NCBI GenBank assembly: GCA_009823505.1
Contig: VZQC01005070.1
Coordinates: forward strand, 5,540,887 to 5,604,886
Direction: 5' to 3'
DNA length: 64,000 nt
Source: Rhizomys pruinosus
Taxonomy: Eukaryota; Chordata; Mammalia; Rodentia; Spalacidae
In this document: one piece after another, positions 57,999-64,000 of the stretch
Position numbering within the stretch: position 1 is the first letter of the stretch
Layout of the letters: each line of letters starts with the position of its first letter
The notes under the pieces: model-generated
Told to the model about the DNA's origin: nothing
Databases searched by the model: none
What the model saw: only the letters and a program-made list of their open reading frames with translations
Translations under genes and position numbers: made by a program

Positions 57999-59785
57999 GC
58001 TTCTTGGTAGTAATCAAAGAAAGAATACAGAGTGGCCTCCCATTTACATAGAATATTCTGTCTTTTCCCTACTAAAAAAACTTCTCTATGCTTCCTAGTG
58101 ACTCGTTTTCTTCATGCAAGTCATTTTACATATTGACATATTCCTCATCAACTTCCTCCTGATTTTTTCAGTGCACTCTAGGCAAGACTCACAGGTGAAT
58201 TTTTTACACTCATGCCAGCTACCCAACAAAAGTCCTAGTAGTAGTAATTCATTCCTCCTTTAATTTTCACATGGAGTATTTTACATACACTCCCCATGGA
58301 CTTAAACCTTTTGTAAGTGAAATTGGAAAATGAAATAAGTCATGTTCAGGAACAAGAATCACAAGTCTTCTGATGAATTATGCATTTTTGTATGCAAATG
58401 TTTCTATTTTCACAACACTTCACTGTACTCTGCTGGATGTGCTTTAATCTTAGGCAACATATTTTATTGTATTGTAACATTAATGCTGTTAACGATCTAA
58501 ATGTCATTATAATGATTCCAGATTAACAGTATATGAATATTTCAATGGGCGAATTCTATTAGGAGCAACTTTTATATAAAATAAGCTTCATAGAAAGAAT
58601 ACCAAACATACAAAAAGATAACTACTATATTCACATTATTATACATATATCTTGTTAAGGGTCAAGACAAATGGCTTTACTATGTAATTTACATATTGCT
58701 TTATCTTTAATCATATAAAGTAATGTAATTATAGTGCTAAGTTAGTGGGTGGGTCCTTGAATGGGACAGTAGAATGTAATTCAAGCTACAAGTGATTAAC
58801 ACCACAGGGCTACCAAAACTCAACAGACTAAAATTTCTCAAACCTGTTGACAATGCTGCTGCTGCTGTATTTTCTATAGACTCAGAACACATTCTTAATA
58901 TGTTTCTGTGATTACAGTTTCCCAGCAATATCAGCAGTAGAGTGACCTCGCTCAAGAGCTAGTTTTGTCTAAAAAAAAATAATGACAGGTGTAAATGGAG
59001 ATGAGTTCTAAAACCAAAGTTGTTTCATTTTTTAAAGCAAGACTCAATATCATGCAGTATATCATGAATCACCAACATCTCTGCATTTTCTTTTAATCTC
59101 ACAAGCATTCACTTATGTGTGCTACCTGTTAATTGTACAGATATGAACTCATGATAACACCTCTTCTGTAAAGACTATACCAGATGTTTCTGAATGATAA
59201 ATTACTCCTACATCATAATGATTTAATCAAACTCTAAAGTTATTGTGCTGTATTATTGGTTCCAACAAATTGCAAAAGTTAGGGAAGAAGAAACCCTGTG
59301 CTTATTTAACACATACACAGCACAGCGCTGTAGTCAGGGAAAAGACTGGGGCTTATACAAATGACAGTGAGGAATTCAGTATATTTAGAAATCCTAGATA
59401 CTGTGAATTGCGTGGCAGATCACAGTGTGAGTTCAAGGTCCCAACTGTGAACAGGGAAACTCATGGAAATGCAATCATGTAAATTCCTCCTAAGACAAAT
59501 TTAATTGTTCTTTCAGTTAATGAGGGTTTGTCTTGTAAATTGTTTATGTGGAAGAAGATTATTAATAGGAAAGGGAAAAAGCAGTTCAACACAAACCAGG
59601 CATGAAAAAGGACTCCCGTTTTAAAGTGTGTTAAAGTGTAATGATGTCACAAATAGAGAAATCTTAGTTGTATCTTACCTGTAGTAGCAGTGGCTTGGTA
59701 GTGGTGAGTGCCAAGAAGATGCAAGTCTCTACCTGAGAACAAGGGGCATTTGCGCTCTCACTGTAAGCAGAGAGAGTGTTCTGTG

Positions 59786-59793
59786 TATAAATA
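59786..59793 (+). promoter_or_regulatory. Consensus TATA box
   Basis: TATAAATA in a locally GC-richer context. A start site would be expected about 25-32 bp downstream, near 59,815-59,825. Confidence 0.45.
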
Positions 59794-59920
59794 ATAGATT
59801 GTCTCCTCAAAGTCGTGCTGACCACGGTGGTCACGGGCGCTAGTTAGAATCTCTGCTGCTGTCGCTTCTGCAGCCGTCCGCCTTTGCACGGAGACCTAAT
59901 ATAGGACTGAGTGGAGCATC

Positions 59921-59952
59921 CTCCCCCTCCCTCCCTCTCCCTCCCTCCCTCC
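59921..59952 (-). repeat. C-run tract; G-quadruplex motif on the minus strand
   Basis: Six C runs of three or more, separated by one to three bases. On the minus strand this gives a G4-forming pattern (GGGAGGGAGGGAGAGGGAGG and on). Confidence 0.85.
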
Positions 59953-59963
59953 TTTTTTTGCCT

Positions 59964-59965
<2 letters not shown>

Positions 59966-60020
<55 letters not shown>
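59966..60020. repeat. (CT)n microsatellite
   Basis: About 27 CT units, a homopyrimidine tract just downstream of the C-rich tract. The ORFs across it are low complexity. Confidence 0.95.
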
Positions 60021-60023
<3 letters not shown>

Positions 60024-60263
60024 GAGTTTTCGTTGGGGTTTATTCAGCAGGCAGACTGTTCAGGAGGACAGGCTGGCAGGCAACTGTGCAGTACCCCTGC
60101 TGAGGCACATGAATATGTTGTAAATGAAGACAAAGCCCCAAAACCATTGCAGCGCATTTCTCGCTGGGAAAGCACTGCAGTGATACAGAACTCTGCAACC
60201 CAGCAGGCAGTCAAAGAGAGAGAGATCGGCAAGGTGGACCTCAGTCTGGGATCTTCTTTCTAG

Positions 60264-61600
60264 AAGTGTACTCCATAAAGTTTGGCTCCGGACCCTGCTT
60301 CTCTTATAGGGGACCGTGCTTTCTGGGGGAAGAAGTTGTTTTATGAACTGCCTGAACACCTTCAACAAAACTATTTCAGATAGTTTTCTGTTATGTTAAA
60401 CTTACAGAGCCTCCATAATGTCTATTTGTTGCCAAAGAAATTGGATTCTTTTTTTTTTTTTCTTTAACTTTGGAAAATAAAGATCAACTATCTCAGGCCC
60501 AAGTAAATGTTTTCATGGTGGTGGAAGATGGATTTCTCCAGTCCGAGTATTCTTAAGGGACTGCCTGGAGATGGGTTGGGGGTGGGGGAAGATGTCTGAA
60601 AGAACACAGACAAAAAGCACCAGTATCTCATAGGTGCCAAAAATAGAAACTGAGATAAACTGAAGTGAAATTGATGAATGAGTCTGGGAAAACGTCAGTG
60701 CAAAGGACCAAAAGGAGCAAATAAATCTGAGCGCGGATTTCCCATTAGTCTCCTTGGGTTCGATGGCTGAAAGTGACCCTACCCACCTAGTTCATGTTTT
60801 CCTGTGGCTTTTTTAAAAATTGATATATGAATAAACATACTGTGGTATTCTGTGTTTAGGAAAGATTTAGAAGATAGCCTGAAGGTGCATGCCTAAGGAA
60901 AGTTAGGGTTTTTTTTTTTTCCATTTTAAAGAATCTGCAGAACGCTATTGAATTAATGATTCAGACCTCCAAGGTTTCACACCTCCAATTTTTGAACATG
61001 ATCAAGTTTTTAAAAATGGACAATCCAAGTATTCATTTCGGGAAGATAAATTTAGCCTAATTTAGATGAGGACAGATCTCTGAATTCTGAATACCTGAAC
61101 AAATATTTGCTAAAATACGATATGAAGTGGCTTCCATCCCTTATGGAGATGCTGTCTGGAGCTAAGGAATCCAGGGCTGGATGTGAGTGACTACTCAGGC
61201 TAGAGGATATTTGCTCCCCATGGTTTTCAGCATGGTCCCAGATGGTTCCACAAACTGTAAGCCATTAAAGCCATATCCAAACTAGAGAACAGGAACAATC
61301 TGCAAATTCACCCTCTGGAAATGGAGCCTGACATTTCCTTCACCAGAAATCAACTGTGTGGACAGAGCTTTCTGCAATTTACACTTACAGTGAAATGACC
61401 ACATAGATGGTTAAATTACCTGAGGATTCAAAGGAGAAAGCCATAACACCTAGGAGAGATAGTAGTGACTGCCATAATAATGTAAGAATCAATCAATATT
61501 TTATTTGCCTTTTAAACTCATTAAAACCTTTGGCTAAGACAAGGAATTCTAATCTTTAAATCCCTTCACACATCCTGTAAGACTTTTGTTTATGAAAAGG
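60264..61600. other. Unique sequence downstream of the candidate promoter
   Basis: No repeat recognised. A donor-like GTGAGT lies near 61,180. No coding exon is supported. Confidence 0.45.
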
Positions 61601-62386
61601 CTCAATGCATTCCCAGAACCTGGTGGCCTAGGGAGGCGGAGCTTTCTTCAATCTTTGGCCTACCACCCTCTCCCCACTTCTGCTTCCTTGTACTGAATGT
61701 TTTTGACTAGCCAATGGAGAAAGACTGAGGTCAGATCCCAGCAGTCCTGTAGGTATTAGGGATACAAATCTCTCAAGCCTCTAGGTTGGGTGTGTTTGCT
61801 GGATCTGAATGACCACACACAACGCACCCTTTTGCAAAAGTTAAAGCTGCCTTACCAGTTTACTTTCACTTTGTCCACATGTCCTTTCTGCAGCATTGGT
61901 GGGATCCTTGGCCCTCAGATTTCATTTCTAGCACTAAGCACACTGGATACTGTAATAATAGCATCCACTCTAACGCTACTCCAGTCAATTAACTACAGTG
62001 GAGTTTAGTGAATCTATCTGTCTTTGCCAGGAGACCCTGCTTACACTAGCCATTCATGCTCCACACTATCACACTTACAAGTGATTGGTTAAGAAACTAA
62101 GGCCTGAGACAGCCATTTGGTGGCAGTTATGGCCTCAAACCTTGCACACTGAACTTGAGGCCATGGACCCTAGGTTGGGAGAAGGGAGAACATAACCTGT
62201 TTGAGGGCTTTTCCAACACCTTTCAGTCCTTGCAATAGGTAGTAAGTTTACATTTCTTTCTGGCTTTTTCTCCCCAGCAGTAATTTTCTGTTTCTCCAAA
62301 AGGTATCCTATTTCCCCTCCCTCTTGTTCGATCTCTCTGTGCCTGTCATACCACAAGTAGTAGAGGAAATTAGGGTGTACATTCTT

Positions 62387-62544
62387 TTTTTTTTTGGTCT
62401 TTTCAAGACAGGGTCTCCCTATAGCCCCAGCTGTCCTGGAACTCCCTATATAGACCAGGCTGGCCTTGAACTCACAGAGATCCACTTGCCTCTGCCTCCC
62501 AAGAGCTGGGATTAAAGGCATATGCTACCACCACACCAGGCAAT
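62387..62544 (-). mobile_element. B1 SINE with TSD
   Basis: Full-length minus-strand B1. TSD GTGTACATTCTT / GTGTATATTCTT at 62,375-62,386 and 62,545-62,556. Confidence 0.93.
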
Positions 62545-62557
62545 GTGTATATTCTTA

Positions 62558-62857
62558 ACCCAGCCAATCAGTAATTCAGTTATCTCCATGGATGGAGACA
62601 GAGGCGCAATCCTTTCTATAGAAAGAGCACATAGACACCCTTAGAACAATGGAGAAAGGAAGAAAAGGGGAAATGCTGGGACACCTTAAATCCAAATTAC
62701 CCCCCCCATCTCTAAGAGACAGCAGTCTCTATTGGGCCCTTCTCTAAGCAATCTTCTCTAAGCAAAGAAGTCTGTGGTACCTGCTAATAAATACTTTCAC
62801 TTTCCATTTTCTTGTCTTTTAATTCTTTAACTTGAGCAAAAGAACCTTTATAGGAAC
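62558..62857 (+). mobile_element. Probable LTR remnant (endogenous retrovirus-like)
   Basis: AGCCAATCAG (CCAAT-type) at the left, TATTGGGCCCTTCTC, then a polyadenylation signal in GCTAATAAATACTTTCAC (AATAAA at 62,786) and a T-rich stretch. It is followed by TGGTACCAAATTGG (62,858-62,871), which resembles the primer-binding-site entry of ERV-L-class elements. No gag, pol or env frame was seen. The 5' boundary is unknown and may reach back to about 61.6 kb. Confidence 0.4.
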
Positions 62858-62939
62858 TGGTACCAAATTGGAGAGAAAGCCTGAAGAAAGGATTTAGGAT
62901 CCCATTTTAAAATGAAGATAAAGATCTAGAGGATTGTTA

Positions 62940-63104
62940 ACATGCATGGTTTGTACAAAGTCCATGGAAGCCAAAGAGGACACTGGATCCCAGGGAATTG
63001 GAGTTAGAGGGTTCTTAGCCTTCATGTGGGTGCTGGGAACTGAACCCAGGTTCTCTGAAAGAGCAGCAAGTGCTCTTAACAGATGAGACATTTCTCCAGG
63101 CCCC
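62940..63104 (-). mobile_element. B3-type SINE
   Basis: GGATCCCAGGGAATTGGAGTTAGAGG, CATGTGGGTGCTGGGAACTGAACCCAGG, AGTGCTCTTAACAGATGAGACATTTCTCCAGGCCCC; minus strand, 5'-complete. Confidence 0.85.
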
Positions 63105-64000
63105 AAAGGTATGTTAACTTCTTACTTATAACTAGCTAACACTTTAAGTTTATTTGAAATGGCTTCTAACAATTTAATTTTCATTTCTACTCCACTGAGG
63201 TTTTTAGAAAACTAGATTCTTGATGAGAGAAGGATAGAGCATAAGCTGAATATATTAATAAAGACACCTGCTTGTTTCTTGTTCTTTGGATTTAAATGGA
63301 ATGATGAATTAACCTTAGGTTGGATCTGTCTTCTGTAATAATAGTTATTGTATTTTAACAGGTACTATTTAGCCATGGATATGATTACCTGATGTCAGTT
63401 CCTGCTTTAAAAAGTTATAATATATGAACTCATGTGATCTCCAACAAAACTGCACAGAAAGTATATTTTTCATTCACAGTTCAAGATGTACTGAGAAACA
63501 GAATTATACTAAAACCAAAACTAGATAAATATCTATTAAGAAAATTGATATTTCAGTCAAACACCTTCCTTCCCACAAACAGCAAAATTCTTCAGACCTA
63601 GGTGGAAAGTACTCTCATTTTAGTATTCAAGAATAAAATGAATCGTAAAGAAAGCATCCAAGTTATTTTAGTAATTTAATTTATAGGAAACACTTCATAA
63701 CTTATTTTTGGCATTCAAATGATCTTGATGAAAAAAAAAACAGAAAATCATATTGGGAAAAAAGAAGTTTGTATTATGACATAGGTCCCAAATAATTAAC
63801 AGAATATTTTAAAAGTATTCATCATTATATGGAGAAAATATGATATTAGCAAGAATGCTAATCTCAGGAATTAAGCTTAAGAAAATATGGAACATCAAAT
63901 ATAGAAAATGTATGTAATTTGACATATTAACATAGTTATATTACTAAATATATATAATCATTTGAAAAATGTAATGTTCATTCATCATAATTATCATCAT
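63105..64000. other. Unique AT-rich sequence
   Basis: Nothing recognised up to the window edge. Confidence 0.5.

Larger units (their letters stand above)
54506..59780. other. Long interval without recognisable SINE/LINE
   Basis: About 5.3 kb of AT-rich unique sequence, the longest interspersed-repeat-free interval here. It holds a (GT)n run at 55,991-56,024, a G run at 56,880-56,887 and a 53-bp tandem duplication at 57,889-57,998. No ORF with family resemblance was found. Its proximity to the candidate promoter at 59.8 kb makes it a candidate regulatory neighbourhood (inference). Confidence 0.5.
59810..60263 (+). promoter_or_regulatory. Candidate promoter / first-exon region
   Basis: Non-repeat sequence with a small CpG cluster (AGTCGTG, CCACGGTGG, CACGGGCGC, TGTCGC, GCCGTCCGCC, GCACGG), a 15-bp palindrome TGACCACGGTGGTCA at 59,819-59,833, a C-rich tract and a CT tract, followed by GC-balanced sequence typical of a 5' UTR (60,020-60,260). 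It differs clearly from the surrounding AT-rich DNA. I cannot name a gene; it might instead be an enhancer. Confidence 0.4.

Overview
This window is nuclear DNA from a rodent, almost certainly a muroid or close relative. It carries many 7SL-derived B1 SINEs together with tRNA-derived B2/B3-type and B4-type SINEs, rodent-type L1 tails with G-rich 3' UTR tracts, and much older MIR, L2-like and MaLR-like remnants. The youngest SINE is a B3-like family with a 17-bp internal duplication. I do not recognise it as the house-mouse B2 consensus, and I see no rat-type ID expansion, so the species is probably neither Mus nor Rattus (inference). There are no operons, ribosome-binding sites or CRISPR arrays, and I found no supportable protein-coding gene. 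Every open frame I looked at is a SINE/L1 frame, a microsatellite frame or a short chance ORF. The window is best read as intergenic or deep intronic sequence.

Layout. 1-16.3 kb: AT-rich unique DNA with B1/B2/B3 SINEs, a 5'-truncated L1 (12.80-13.13 kb) and a 280-bp palindrome-rich ATAC microsatellite. 16.3-22.5 kb: a dense retrotransposon block with five young SINEs in mixed orientation and a 1.9-kb antisense L1 that contains a nested L1 and appears to carry a 3' transduction. 22.5-37.4 kb: mostly unique, with rodent medium-reiterated repeats and ancient MIR/L2/DNA-transposon remnants. 37.4-38.3 kb: a poly-T tract followed by three SINEs full of small indels, possibly consensus error. 38.3-50 kb: mixed SINEs, a processed retrocopy (42.83-43.34 kb) with a perfect 13-bp target-site duplication (TSD), and an antisense L1 3' UTR. 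50-54.5 kb: a Z-DNA-type tract, a 3 x 32-bp tandem repeat, an apparent B1-L1 chimeric insertion and a partial copy of its 3' junction. 54.5-59.7 kb: the longest stretch without recognisable interspersed repeats. 59.8-60.3 kb: a consensus TATA box, a 15-bp palindrome, a small CpG cluster, a C-rich (G4 on the minus strand) tract and a long CT tract, the best candidate for an unannotated promoter or first exon. 61.6-64 kb: a probable LTR remnant, a B1, an old SINE and AT-rich unique sequence.

The main biology here is L1-driven retrotransposition. The window shows several of its products: perfect-TSD SINEs, 5'-truncated L1s, a nested L1, a probable 3' transduction, a small-RNA/L1 chimera and a retrocopied 3' UTR. 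Family names come from my own recognition of sequence patterns, not from a database search.
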